Assembly (NCBI GenBank): GCA_001970955.1
Contig: MPUH01000055.1
Location: 62,001 to 126,000 of the forward strand
DNA from: Stentor coeruleus
Taxonomy: Eukaryota; Ciliophora; Heterotrichea; Heterotrichida; Stentoridae
Reading direction: 5' to 3'
Length of the DNA stretch: 64,000 bases
The notes under the pieces were generated by a model that was not told the origin of the DNA, did no database searches, and saw only the letters and a list, made by a program, of their open reading frames with translations. Shown here one piece after another: positions 42,708-53,488 of this stretch. Position numbers and translations under genes: made by a program. Each line of letters begins with the position of its first letter. Positions within the stretch are counted from its first letter, which is position 1.

Positions 42708-43340
42708 GGTTAGTGAGATAATTAATATGTGTTTCCTTTTGAAAAAATATTTAGAAATACTAGTGTGATGGTTTTATGATATTTATTATGGGTAATATCA
42801 ACTTTGTAATTTAAGTTGCCTAATATTGGTGATAGTATTTTGGATAGTGTAAGTTTATTAATATTATTGTGAAAAAAATATTGTGGATTTTAATTTATGA
42901 TTTTTAGAGAAATGCTTAGGTTTATAATCAGTTTATTGTTTTATAGATTTTGATTGAGAATATTATATATGAAAATTACTGTCTGGGATATGCTTCTATT
43001 TTCTAATCTAATTGAAATTTGTAATAAATAATTCTGTTTATGTTATAAAAGTTGTAGCTTCATAAAGTCTTGTTTAAAATAAAAAGATTCATTCTTTTAT
43101 TCATAAGAGAAATCAGTCTGCAAGGTATATATACATATTTAAGTTTTCTAAATCTTAGTCGTAGACTAGAGAAATTTTAGTAAACGAATAAAATTCAAAA
43201 AAACTCAAACTTTCCAAAGCCCGCATTTTTTCAGATAGTTAGCCCTTGCTCTAGTTTTTTAGAAAATCAAGTAATTAAGATATTATCAAAGATAGTATAT
43301 ACAAAAATTGTATTTTGAATTTTATATTTAGTTGTAATAA
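42708..43340. other. Gene-free stretch, 630 bp
   Basis: AT-rich spacer between two plus-strand genes. Nothing recognised. Confidence 0.6.
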
Positions 43341-44054
43341 ATGGAAAAAATTTGCCTCTGCCCTGAGTTAGTCTGGTGGGTAATTATGATTTTACTTTAC
43401 TTCACATGTATAGTCTTTGAAATCGCCTCATTATCAATCCCAAGATGGTTTTCCCAAGGGTCAGGTACATATAGATGGGAAGGAGGACTACTAAAGCCTT
43501 ACCCTTCTGAAACTTTATATAAAGACAAATCTTGTGATAGTGATTTTCATGGATCAGGGTATTGTGATATGTTTGATAGACTATGGATTGGTGGGATTGT
43601 TTATTTTGTATTTGAATTGATTTCTTTAGTTGTGCTACTTTTATGCATAATTTTCACCATTTTACAAATCACAGGGAAAAGAGCTTTTATCCCAGTCAGC
43701 GCGATACTTATTTGGGTAGCAGTAGGAGCTCATTTAATAGGTTTCGCTACTTGGGCAGGATTAGGAAAAATGCTTTACAAAGGTTCATGCGATGATTTTT
43801 ATACTTCTAATGGAGATAAGCCAGGATACTTATGTAGAGAAGAAGGGGCAACAATAGGTCTTTTAATTGTTTTATACGAGCCTGTTATTGCTTTACTCAA
43901 AACTATTTTATGGTATAATTCTCGTAAACCTCCAGTAAAAGAAGTGCAGGAAGTTGAAATTAAATATCACAACCCAAATGAAAACCCTGAAATGAGTAGC
44001 CGTGTAGAAAGCTCAAGAGAAATAGTATCTGAATCAATTGATATATCTAAGTAG
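43341..44054 (+). CDS. Tetraspan (claudin/PMP22-like) membrane protein
   Basis: A 237-residue protein with four hydrophobic segments (about residues 11-31, 86-108, 119-140 and 168-190). The first outer loop is long and contains W-xx-G-like residues and cysteines (RWFSQGSGTYRWEGG; CDSDFHGSGYCDMF). The second outer loop also holds two cysteines. The topology resembles PMP22/claudin/clarin proteins, but I cannot name a family with confidence. The tail (about 195-237) is polar, rich in Ser and Glu, and likely cytosolic. Possible role in membrane contacts or channel regulation; inference only. Confidence 0.65.
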   Translation: MEKICLCPELVWWVIMILLYFTCIVFEIASLSIPRWFSQGSGTYRWEGGLLKPYPSETLYKDKSCDSDFHGSGYCDMFDRLWIGGIVYFVFELISLVVLLLCIIFTILQITGKRAFIPVSAILIWVAVGAHLIGFATWAGLGKMLYKGSCDDFYTSNGDKPGYLCREEGATIGLLIVLYEPVIALLKTILWYNSRKPPVKEVQEVEIKYHNPNENPEMSSRVESSREIVSESIDISK

Positions 44055-44543
44055 ATTTTAACTTTAGAAAAAAGGAATTTGTAATAATTATTGGATATAA
44101 ATATTTTTATCTTTAATAAACTAACTATTATTCAAAGGGAGAGATTAAAAAATAGCCTATAAATAATCTCCATATATACAATCTGCAAAACCCAAAGGCC
44201 AAAAGATCAAAATTCTCTTTTACATAAATCAAAATAAAAAAGCCACCATCATTTAAAATAATCTCTATTACAAGCACTCATATCTTTCCGCCCAATTTCT
44301 AAAAATAAATAAAATCTATCAAAATCCGCATTTAAAAAAAAACACACACACAATTATTTTCAACCATAAACTTCTGTCTAAAATTCCTTCATAGCAACAC
44401 TCTAAAAATTCTATTCCAATAAATCCTATCCCAATTTATCATCCTAACAAAAAATAAAATCCTAATAATTTTCTACCACAAATTTCCATAAATATCCTGC
44501 AACTTAAAAATAAATTCCAATAATTATAATGTAAATATAATTA
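44055..44543. other. Spacer, 490 bp
   Basis: AT-rich and markedly C-poor in G; probably contains the kinesin promoter. Nothing recognised. Confidence 0.55.
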
Positions 44544-46193
44544 ATGGAAAATCTCGATGTTTCCGTTCCAAGTTCACGTTCAAGCGACAGACCACGAAGG
44601 AACACTTTTATATCCCCAGAGCTTGAAGTACCTCAATTGATCAAGCAAATCAGTGACATAAAACTAAGTAAAAAAGGTACAAATGTTTATGTACGATTTA
44701 GACCAGATAACTACAAAGAAGAACAAGAAGGTAAACAAGTTGTTGATTATTTCCCAGATTTAAAGACAATAGCAGTAGACAACCATAGTTTTAAATTCAA
44801 AAGAATCTTCCCTGGTGAGACAACTCAAGAACAGATTTTCTTATCTGTAGGAGTACCTTTAATAGACCCAATTCTTGATGGCTACAACTGTGGAATTATG
44901 GCTTATGGACAAACTGGCGCTGGGAAAACTTTTTCATTACTAGGCCATGGATATGATCAACCTGATAGAGTTGGTAGAGGAAATCCTGAAAAAAGAGGAC
45001 TTGTACCTAGACTTTTACAATCTTTGTTTCATGAAATCCAAGTTAGCATTACCCCTTCTGTTACTTTTACGGTCTACGCAAGTTTTATTCAGATTTATTT
45101 AGAAAAAATTTACGACCTTTTAAACCCAGCCAAAGAGACTTTGAAAATTTATCAAGATACATCAAAAGGGCTTTGGGTTACTGATGCAACTAATGTCCCT
45201 GTTAAAAATTCTAATGAAATACTTAAACAGATTGAACTTGGTATTGTGAATAGAATTACTGCAGCAACTAATTCTAATTCTGAAAGCTCTAGAGCTCATG
45301 CAATACTTGTCATGACGATTAATAAAAATTTAATAAACCAAGGCACTGTGATTTCATCTCAAGTTTATTGTGTTGATCTTTGTGGTAGCGAGAGGACTTC
45401 TAAAACTGGAGCTGTTGAAGAAAGACTGAAAGAAGCTCAGAATATTAACAAAAGTTTACTATCTTTAGGAAATGTTATTGGAGCTCTTGTTGAAAATAAA
45501 AAGCATATACCTTATAGAGACTCAAAACTTACAAGACTTCTTCAAAACTGCTTTGGTGGTACATCAATTGCCACTTTAGTTTTATGTTGTTCTGCTAATT
45601 CTGTAAGCTCAACTGAAACTCTTGCAACTTTACGTTTTGGAGATAGGGCAAATAAAGTTAAAAATAAACCAGTGAGGAATATGGGAGATAGTGTTACTGA
45701 GTTAAGACGTTTATTAAATGAAGCTAATAGTAAAATTTATACCCAACAAAGGATAGTCCGTTCACAAATAGAAAAAATCATTGAACTTGAAACCATAACA
45801 AAAGAACTGTTTAGCATATGCGGAGATAAGAAGCTTGGAGCCCTTCGTGCGAGGTATCAAATAAAATTCAACCCAAAGAAAAAAAATGGCTTTGAAATGA
45901 TTGGGTATTACCCTTTTATAAGCATATTTACTTTTATAAGTCCAATGGAATGTTTGGAGATGATCCATGTGTGTAAGCTTTTTGACAAAAGGCTTAAAAC
46001 AGACTTGTTATGGAGGAGTTATATTGATTTAGCTAAGAAAGGTAAGGCTATGATATTTGAAATTAATATAGAAACTTTATCAAATGTTAATGATAATATA
46101 TATCAATTTGTTAGGGAAATACATCAAATGAGGACTAATGAGTCACTTAGTGTGAGGCATGGGATGACTTTATTCGTCAACAGAAGGTCATAA
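44544..46193 (+). CDS. Kinesin with C-terminal F-box-like segment
   Basis: A 549-residue protein. The motor domain (about residues 46-390) is complete: VYVRFRP, the P-loop AYGQTGAGKTFSLLG, switch I NSNSESSRAHA (usually SSRSH), switch II VDLCGSER (usually DLAGSE), and HIPYRDSKLTRLLQNCFGG. It resembles kinesin-1 group motors. Only a short helix (about 396-425) follows, so dimerisation may be weak. Residues about 455-500 (ISIFTFISPMECLEMIHVCK, then KTDLLWRSY) fit the F-box pattern. If right, the protein may link a motor to SCF ubiquitin ligase. ATG at 44544; the stop is in TAATTAG. Confidence 0.9.
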   Translation: MENLDVSVPSSRSSDRPRRNTFISPELEVPQLIKQISDIKLSKKGTNVYVRFRPDNYKEEQEGKQVVDYFPDLKTIAVDNHSFKFKRIFPGETTQEQIFLSVGVPLIDPILDGYNCGIMAYGQTGAGKTFSLLGHGYDQPDRVGRGNPEKRGLVPRLLQSLFHEIQVSITPSVTFTVYASFIQIYLEKIYDLLNPAKETLKIYQDTSKGLWVTDATNVPVKNSNEILKQIELGIVNRITAATNSNSESSRAHAILVMTINKNLINQGTVISSQVYCVDLCGSERTSKTGAVEERLKEAQNINKSLLSLGNVIGALVENKKHIPYRDSKLTRLLQNCFGGTSIATLVLCCSANSVSSTETLATLRFGDRANKVKNKPVRNMGDSVTELRRLLNEANSKIYTQQRIVRSQIEKIIELETITKELFSICGDKKLGALRARYQIKFNPKKKNGFEMIGYYPFISIFTFISPMECLEMIHVCKLFDKRLKTDLLWRSYIDLAKKGKAMIFEINIETLSNVNDNIYQFVREIHQMRTNESLSVRHGMTLFVNRRS

Positions 46194-46364
46194 TTAGAAG
46201 GGTTTAGACAGCTAAATAGTATGTAATCTTTATTATTACTATTTATCAATATTCATTATAAGAAGTTATTAGTTTTTGCTATATAAAAATTGATATAATA
46301 AAAACCTAACATCAGGTTAAATGCTAATTTCAATTGAAAAAAAAAAGAAAAGATGTTTAAATAA

Positions 46365-46958
46365 ATGGCACGGGCTGTTCAAGCGGAACCATTTGAAAAA
46401 GTGACAATAAAATTACTTATGCTAGGTGACTCTGGAGTAGGTAAAAGTAGCCTTATGATTAGATTTACAAATGCAACTTTTTCTGAACAAATGATGGGAA
46501 CAACTGGGATTGATATGAGAGTCAAAGATCTGAATATACAAAATCGACATATAAAAATACAAATCTGGGATACAGCTGGACAAGAGAGGTTTCATTCAAT
46601 TGCAAGGACATATTATTGTGGTGCACATGGTATAATCCTAACTTATGATGTAAATGATCGAACTTCATTTAACAATATCCCAAATTGGCTTGAAGATATA
46701 AGGAAAAACACAAAGGAAGTTTTTATACTTTTAGTCGGTAACAAGATTGATTTGCATAAGGTGGTTTCTGATAATGAAGCTAAAGAATTTGCCGAAAAAG
46801 CATCAATTCCTTTTATAATGACTAGTGCGAAAAACGATGAAAATGTCCAAGATGCTTTTGTGAATCTTATTGAGACTATATCGAAAAGTGGTATTGTTAT
46901 CAAGCCTGAAAAAATGAGGCTTAAGAAAAAGGAAGAGACTGTAAAGAAATGCTGCTAA
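46365..46958 (+). CDS. Rab GTPase
   Basis: A 197-residue canonical Rab. P-loop GDSGVGKSS, effector segment TTGIDMRVKD (usually TIGID), WDTAGQERF, NKIDL and TSAK are all present; the tail ends KKCC for double geranylgeranylation. The closest type by motif is the Rab1/8/10 group, which acts in secretory traffic. ATG at 46365 follows an A-rich leader. In contrast to the two other GTPases in the window, the catalytic glutamine is kept. Confidence 0.95.
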   Translation: MARAVQAEPFEKVTIKLLMLGDSGVGKSSLMIRFTNATFSEQMMGTTGIDMRVKDLNIQNRHIKIQIWDTAGQERFHSIARTYYCGAHGIILTYDVNDRTSFNNIPNWLEDIRKNTKEVFILLVGNKIDLHKVVSDNEAKEFAEKASIPFIMTSAKNDENVQDAFVNLIETISKSGIVIKPEKMRLKKKEETVKKCC

Positions 46959-47077
46959 ATAATAATAGAGATAATTGTATAAGAAATTATTATAAGAAAA
47001 CTAATTAGATTTTATGATTTTGTATGTATTTTAACTTTAAATTTATTGATAAGTATTTAAAACTACGATAATTTATA

Positions 47078-48385
47078 ATGTCAGAGTTTATAAAACGATC
47101 ATCTTCTTACACGATGGCTTCACGACAAAACCAACTTAGCAAAGATCCTTTAAGTCTTAAAGAACAAAATACATACAATTATATAAGCCTTCCACTAGAA
47201 AACATAAAAAAAATCGACCCTCGAACTAATGTGCCAATAACAAAATGCAAAGCTGTGGCAATATCAGGTGGCATTCAACAAGTAAAAGCTGAAGACAACG
47301 CAGCAAGGGAAGAAGCTCTAGCAATGGAAAGGGTTCAAAAAAAAGTTAGAGATTCAGAGGAGTTTATAAAAAAAACACAAGAACGTGTGCGGAAAAACAA
47401 ACTCAAAGCTAAACAAGATCTGCAAGCAAAACTCGATGATCAAGCTGTAAAAATGAACAAAATACGTACAAACTGTGAGAAAAACAATATAGGAGCATGT
47501 AAAAACTCTAAAGAAAACAATATTTTTTTGCCGGGATCTCAAAAAAACTCATCCCCTGAAAAAGACTCATTTACATTTAATAACCCTATAGAAAAATCAG
47601 ACAGCCCAGAAGAAAGAAATAAATTTGAAGCAACAGCTGAATTACCTGATATTATAGACTCTGTACTAAAAGATTATACTTCTGCATTAAAACTTAGTGA
47701 AGAGACTATAAAACATAGTTCGCAAACTGAAGAAATAATCAAAGCACAAGCAAAATCCACAGCAAAACTAAGACTGTCTCAAGACTCACCAATAAAGCCA
47801 TGGAACCCTCCTTTATTAGATGAAAAAAACCTAAAATATGAACTTGTTAGGAAAATTGCTAATATAAATGAACATCATGCAAATAAAGAAATTAAAAATA
47901 CTATCAATAAAAACAAAAAAAATAAAAAGACTGATTGTCAAGAAAAAGAACAGGAGGTTGAAAGGAAAATAGTAGAAAATGTTAGGAAAATACCAAGATT
48001 TGTTAGTGTTGATGATATGAAAATTCAATTTAATCCTAAGATTGTTCACCCTAAAAAGCCGATTAGTAAAAATGCTTCTGGCAATTTTATTAAAAACTAT
48101 GCGAAAAATTCGAATGGGTTGATTTTTAATGAAGGAGAAGGTATTGTTGATGGATCATTAGAACAAAATAGATACTCGATTGCCCTTAAAGTTTTAGTTA
48201 GGGATAAAATGAAAGAAAAATTCCCTGATGATGTACCTGTTGTTTGTACTTGTGGAATTATGAGTCATAAGAGGTCTGCTAAAGATAATAATAAATGTGC
48301 GAATAACTGCCCGTTTTATCAGAGGCAGGAATATTATCAGACGGCTTTGAAACAGATGCTTACAACTTTTAAAGCATCTGAGTAG
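47078..48385 (+). CDS. CCDC15-like protein with C-terminal Cys motif
   Basis: A 435-residue, mostly polar protein with a helical segment at about 72-130 (AREEALAMERVQKKVRDSEE) and a conserved-looking C-terminus: VCTCG, then CANNCPFYQRQEYYQTALKQ. A C-x-CG...CANNC.FY...Y..AL ending is what I recall from CCDC15, a centriole protein in animals. The recollection is from memory and needs a profile check. In between lie unstructured, serine-rich parts. A role in basal bodies would suit a ciliate with thousands of cilia. Confidence 0.55.
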   Translation: MSEFIKRSSSYTMASRQNQLSKDPLSLKEQNTYNYISLPLENIKKIDPRTNVPITKCKAVAISGGIQQVKAEDNAAREEALAMERVQKKVRDSEEFIKKTQERVRKNKLKAKQDLQAKLDDQAVKMNKIRTNCEKNNIGACKNSKENNIFLPGSQKNSSPEKDSFTFNNPIEKSDSPEERNKFEATAELPDIIDSVLKDYTSALKLSEETIKHSSQTEEIIKAQAKSTAKLRLSQDSPIKPWNPPLLDEKNLKYELVRKIANINEHHANKEIKNTINKNKKNKKTDCQEKEQEVERKIVENVRKIPRFVSVDDMKIQFNPKIVHPKKPISKNASGNFIKNYAKNSNGLIFNEGEGIVDGSLEQNRYSIALKVLVRDKMKEKFPDDVPVVCTCGIMSHKRSAKDNNKCANNCPFYQRQEYYQTALKQMLTTFKASE

Positions 48386-49089
48386 ATAAAAGGAATGGGA
48401 ATTTATAGTAGATAATTATTTGGGATTTTTTAAGTTTGTATATTAATAGAGAAAATAAGTTAAAGTTGAGATGGTTTTCATTTTTTTTTAGGATCTTGTA
48501 AGAAGTTGTGGATTTTTAATGCTTTTTGATTTGAGATTTTTAGAAAAAGTAATGAATTTTGTTTGGGATTTGGAAAATAAGAAAAATATTGATTTTGGAA
48601 AATCTAAGTTGATGCTTATTTATTTGTGTGCAAGGGCAGATAATTGTGTTTATCAATAATCGTGTATGAAAGGAAATAAATTTAAATAGAAATAAATAAT
48701 TTTTATTATCGTAAGATTTAAGAAGCTTATTAAACTTAGTGGTTTTTTTTAGCTAAAGCTTAAGGATGAAACTGCTTATTTGCTTAGTTTTATATTTACA
48801 TTTTCTAATAAAAAAACTCATCTTTTACCCTTAGGTATACAATTATATTTTATTGTTAGCTTTCATTATCAAACATATTTACATTTTTAATCTAATAATA
48901 AAATGAATGAAGAGCCTTGTAAAGCTAGTGAAGTTGCNAGCTAAAGCTTAAGGATGAAACTGCTTATTTGCTTAGTTTTATATTTACATTTTCTAATAAA
49001 AAACTCATCTTTTACCCTTAGGTATACAATTATATTTTATTGTTAGCTTTCATTATCAAGCATATTTACATTTTTAATCTAATAATAAA
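48386..49089. other. Spacer with N at 48938
   Basis: AT-rich region upstream of the channel gene. The N and a 187-bp duplication fall here, so the true spacer is shorter by that amount. Confidence 0.6.
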
Positions 49090-49125
49090 ATGAATGAAGA
49101 GCCTTGTAAAGCTAGTGAAGTTGCT
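48751..49125. repeat. Unmerged overlap around the N at 48938
   Basis: 48751-48937 matches 48939-49124 except for one A-run length change and one base (AAACAT versus AAGCAT). It contains the start of the channel gene, so a false second ATG appears near 48903. Confidence 0.9.
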
Positions 49126-52100
49126 CCAGAAATAAATGCGACTGATGACTTCTGTAGTGTTATAACTGAGCTTGAAAAAATGACACCAATTGAAATAATA
49201 CCTTTCAGCTTTGCTTTGAACCTTTCGTTAAGCTCAGATAGGCAGACAATTACCTTTAATACCGAAAATGGAATTGCGATATGCAGTAAAGCTAAAAACG
49301 AAGTCATAAAATCAGTCCGCATAACCGAAAATCGCATATCAAGTTTCGCATATTCAGAAATAAAATCTTTATACTACATCGGCGACCAAAAAGGTAACTT
49401 GCATTTTATATGCTCACAAAATCTCAAAATAACAAAATCCCTTGAATTATACAAAACCAGAATCCAATGCTTAGTTATTTCCCCTGATAGCCAAAGTTTA
49501 TTTTCCTGTAGCACAACATCTGAAGTTAAAATGATAGACCTAAAAACTTTATCCATAATACCTCTTTACTCCCACAACTCAAAACCTGTATGGTGTTTAG
49601 ATATAACAAAAAATGGTGAATTCTTAGCAACAGGTGGTACTGAATATCTAATATTTTATTCAATAACAGAAAATAAAATAATCACAACTTTAAACATTGG
49701 TGAAGATAGTCTATCATGTTTAAAATTTAGTCCTGATGGTAATCATGTTGTAACAGGAGATGATAAAGGAAATGTTAAGATATGGAAAGTTGGAACTTAT
49801 GATGTTATTGCTTATGCTGGGCATAATTCTTGTGTGAAAAATGTTATATTTGGGAATAACTGTGTTATATCAGGTGGAGATGATAAGGTTATTAAAATCT
49901 GGCCTAGTAACCCTGATTTGAGGCCTATAATTATTAATACGAAAAGCGGGGTTTCTGATATGATTTTGGATAATGATGTACTTTATGTATCAGTTATGAA
50001 TTTGATTACGTATATGAAAATGCCGAATTTTAATACACAATATGTTCTTAAAAAACATAGTGATCAGATCAATCAAATATTGTATTCTAGTAAGAGGAAT
50101 GCTATTTTTTCTATAAGTTCGATGGAAAGCGAAATTTGTATGTGGAGCACCGAGGATTTTTCTTTTATTACCAGTCTGCAGAATGATGGGAATACTTTGT
50201 TTTTATGCCTCAGTGCTGATCAGAGATATATTTATGTTTCACTTGATAAAAAAATTGTGAGAAGGTGGCAGATTGAAGGAGAGTTTTTAAGTGAAGTTTT
50301 TTTCACTTCTGAATATTTCTCTAATAGTATTGCATGCACAAAAGATAATAACTATGTGGTTTCTATAGACAGCACATGTAGATGTGTCATAAGAAAAACT
50401 CTAGATGCTTCAGTTGTGTGGACTTTTTCAAACCACAAACTCGGTGGGCTTCTTGTCGAAGTAACTCATTTATCAAATCTCTTAATAACTGTTGGTTCAG
50501 ACAATACTATCCATATCTACAGCATAAACGATGGTAAAAAAATAGGTAAAATTGAATGGCCTGATAAAGAAGCAAGTAGAGTAAGAATTTCCCCAGATGA
50601 TAGACTTTTAGCACTAAGCACAATTTATGAAAAAGTTTATATCTGGAATATTGAACAAAGATCTTGCATTTATACATTTACTATAACAGAATGCAGATGT
50701 TCAGATATTGCATTTACTCAAGACAATAAATATTTTCTTATTATAAACTGCGAAAACGAATCAAGTCAGTTATTATTTTACACCCTAGAAGGTTTTTGTT
50801 TAATGTCAACAATGACAATATCAAATATGTGTTTATCTTTTCAATTGATAAACATGGAGAAATATATTGCATTTGCTGATGGGAGCCAGATTTACATTCA
50901 AGAAAATCCTTTGAAATCTGAATCTTTATATATATCATCTCCTTATAAAGCTTACCCTATTGAATTTTGCAAGTATGTTTCTGATATTTCTAAAGGATTT
51001 AATACCCCATATCAATCTGAAATGAACAAATACACAATATTCCCTTATTATATGAATATCCTACATTTTTATGCATATTTCAATTTAACTGAGCATTTAC
51101 AACAAGCTCTTGAATCTTGTAATTCCACAATAATCACAAGGTCAGGATTAGAAATTATGAGTATTTCATTACAAAAAGGACTTTTCGACAACATTAAAAT
51201 TATTCTGAAATACATTCTTAAAAACCTTGAATACAACCCTTATATTGCTTGTTTTATAGAAAACTCTTTTATTGAACTAACAAAAGAGTCCTGTGCTGAA
51301 CTTGATAATTTTTATCATGCAATTTTCTTTAGATCTTCAGAAAAATCCTTACCTAAAATTGGTGAAACTCAAGACTTGCTTTATAAATCCCAGTATTTCG
51401 AAGTAAACCCTTTATTGATGCTTATAGAAAAAAACACTGAAAGTCATACAATTGCTTTTTATCAATCAGCTTTACAGATATACTGTGAAATCGGTAGTAC
51501 GCAAAGCATAAATTATTTAGAAAGTTTAGTTTCAACTGGGAACAAAGAGATTTTCCGTAGTAAACTTGTGGAATATATATTAAAAGACAAATGGAGACAA
51601 GTAAAATGGTTTGCTTATGGTTATGCTTTATTATATCTATCATATCTGATTTTTCTTATTTTATATGTTCTTTTCGATAGTATTGAAAACAAAACAATTC
51701 TTATAGTTATCAATGCAATTTTAGTTTTTTATGAGTTTTATCAGTTTGTATTAACATATAAAACATATCTCAGAGATGTTTGGAATTTACTTGATGTTAT
51801 AAGATTGATTATTTTTATAGTGTATTTCAGTTTACAAAAACCTTCAAGAATAATATTATTTTTCTTAAATCTTATATCTTGGGCTAGAGGAGTTACCTAC
51901 TTTAGAGTTTTCACTGGAACAAGGTATATGGTCAGCCTTTTAACTCAGGTCAGTGTCGATATTTTCGCTTTTTTAGTCATTTTGTTTTATTTTACTGTTG
52001 CTTTTACATTTATGAACTTATCGCTTACTGGAAGCAAAGATGACTATGAAAGTTTTTATACAATCCAAAATACGTATTTATTGAATTTTGGAAGTTTTAT

Positions 52101-52518
52101 TATAAATGAAAATGATGGGTCATGGGAATGGCTTTGTTTTGTTATTTCATCTATGATTAATTTTTTGGTTATGGTGAATTTGTTGATATCAATTATTGGG
52201 GATACTTATGATAAAGTTCAATCTTTTAGAGATATTGCTGATAGGAAAGAAATGGCTGAGATGGTTTTGGAAATAGAATATTTGATGATATGGAAAAGGA
52301 ATATGGGTGTTAAAAAGTATTTACATTTAGTGACTAGTGATAATAATGATGATATGGAAGATGCTTGGCAAGGTAAAGTACGTGAATTGCAGACTCGTAT
52401 GATGAATATTGAAACAGCGCTTAAGGTTCAAAGTGAAGGCATTGAAATTAAGTTTTCTGAATTGAAGTCAGATTTAGCTGAAATCAAAGAAATAGTTAGT
52501 AGGGATAATAGGGTTTAA
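49090..52518 (+). CDS. WD40-TRP-type cation channel fusion
   Basis: A 1142-residue protein. Residues about 30-620 hold WD40-like repeats (for example LKFSPDGNHVVTGDDKGNVK followed by IWK; VISGGDDKVIKIW; RISPDDRLLALST), forming probably two propellers. A helical linker (about 650-830) leads to six membrane segments between about 840 and 1035: S1 YALLYLSYLIFLILYVLF, S4 SWARGVTYFRVF, S5 VDIFAFLVILFYFTVAF, and S6 INFLVMVNLLISIIGDTYDK, the last typical of TRP/polycystin-type ion_trans domains. A coiled coil (about 1100-1140) may tetramerise it. Probable cation channel regulated through the propellers. ATG at 49090. Confidence 0.88.
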   Translation: MNEEPCKASEVAPEINATDDFCSVITELEKMTPIEIIPFSFALNLSLSSDRQTITFNTENGIAICSKAKNEVIKSVRITENRISSFAYSEIKSLYYIGDQKGNLHFICSQNLKITKSLELYKTRIQCLVISPDSQSLFSCSTTSEVKMIDLKTLSIIPLYSHNSKPVWCLDITKNGEFLATGGTEYLIFYSITENKIITTLNIGEDSLSCLKFSPDGNHVVTGDDKGNVKIWKVGTYDVIAYAGHNSCVKNVIFGNNCVISGGDDKVIKIWPSNPDLRPIIINTKSGVSDMILDNDVLYVSVMNLITYMKMPNFNTQYVLKKHSDQINQILYSSKRNAIFSISSMESEICMWSTEDFSFITSLQNDGNTLFLCLSADQRYIYVSLDKKIVRRWQIEGEFLSEVFFTSEYFSNSIACTKDNNYVVSIDSTCRCVIRKTLDASVVWTFSNHKLGGLLVEVTHLSNLLITVGSDNTIHIYSINDGKKIGKIEWPDKEASRVRISPDDRLLALSTIYEKVYIWNIEQRSCIYTFTITECRCSDIAFTQDNKYFLIINCENESSQLLFYTLEGFCLMSTMTISNMCLSFQLINMEKYIAFADGSQIYIQENPLKSESLYISSPYKAYPIEFCKYVSDISKGFNTPYQSEMNKYTIFPYYMNILHFYAYFNLTEHLQQALESCNSTIITRSGLEIMSISLQKGLFDNIKIILKYILKNLEYNPYIACFIENSFIELTKESCAELDNFYHAIFFRSSEKSLPKIGETQDLLYKSQYFEVNPLLMLIEKNTESHTIAFYQSALQIYCEIGSTQSINYLESLVSTGNKEIFRSKLVEYILKDKWRQVKWFAYGYALLYLSYLIFLILYVLFDSIENKTILIVINAILVFYEFYQFVLTYKTYLRDVWNLLDVIRLIIFIVYFSLQKPSRIILFFLNLISWARGVTYFRVFTGTRYMVSLLTQVSVDIFAFLVILFYFTVAFTFMNLSLTGSKDDYESFYTIQNTYLLNFGSFIINENDGSWEWLCFVISSMINFLVMVNLLISIIGDTYDKVQSFRDIADRKEMAEMVLEIEYLMIWKRNMGVKKYLHLVTSDNNDDMEDAWQGKVRELQTRMMNIETALKVQSEGIEIKFSELKSDLAEIKEIVSRDNRV

Positions 52519-53284
52519 GTTTATGATAGTTATAAACTTTCTCTGGTCTTTTATTTTTGGCTTCAAAGCATAAGGTTTCAAAAATAATATTAACTTGAAA
52601 GGTATTTCTTCAAAATACTAAGCTTAATTCGATTAAAAAAAAATTAAAACTCTTAATAAGAATTCTAGTAAGCCTGTATAAGCATATAGACATATCATAT
52701 ACCTAGCATGATCAGAAATTTGAAACTTAAGTTTTGAAGTATGCAAGCATATAAATTTAACAAAAAATTTTGTTATTTAAAGAATTTAAGGGGCTTAATC
52801 TTATAGTATAAGCTATATATAATATTTAATATACTTAATCTTAAAAATATGAAAGCTGTGCTCAAATTATTTAAAATTTAACTAAAAATTTAATCTTTAA
52901 AAGCATAAGTATAAAAGACATATTTAATGAAATATATGCATACTTAAAATTATTCCACATCTGAATACAGTAAAAAAAATATTTAAGGTGATTTTGATTT
53001 ATCAGAACACTAAATTGAAAATAAAGCTCTTAACTTTCATTTAGAAAGCAATTCAGTACAAACACTAAAGACTCAATCCCTCTTTATATATTTTTACTTT
53101 AAAAAATATATATTAATTTTTTTTTCATAAATGTTTACTAGCAGATTTTGATATTCCAGGCTATTTTCTAGTGACCCATCGATTTATTTTGTTTTTCTGA
53201 CCCTATACTATAATATATTTCTAATACAAACTCCATATTTCATAAGTTAATCTGATTCATATATTATTTAATAAAATATAGAAT
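52519..53284. other. Gene-free stretch, 765 bp
   Basis: AT-rich spacer; many short runs such as AAGCATAT and TTTAAAATTTAA. Nothing recognised. Confidence 0.6.
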
Positions 53285-53488
53285 ATGGATCCAAATTGCT
53301 ATGACCCGAAAAAAATCCCAGGAAAAGGCCTTTGTGTGACACCTGAAATGGCTAGGTATACTCACCAAATAACTCCAAAAGTATCATTGACTGGAACAAT
53401 AGGTTGGCAAGGACCACCAGTACCATCAGATATACCTGAATCAGGCGGTGTATATGGTTCGATTGGAGTAAATATCAGATTTCCGTAG
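53285..53488 (+). CDS. Small protein, 67 residues, unknown
   Basis: A short frame with composition unlike the AT-rich surroundings: rich in Pro and Gly (KKIPGKGLCVTPEM; GWQGPPVPSDIPESGGVYGS) with codons GGA, CCA and ACA. ATG at 53285 and TAG at 53486. No signal peptide or membrane segment and no family recognised. The composition argues for a real gene. Confidence 0.6.
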   Translation: MDPNCYDPKKIPGKGLCVTPEMARYTHQITPKVSLTGTIGWQGPPVPSDIPESGGVYGSIGVNIRFP

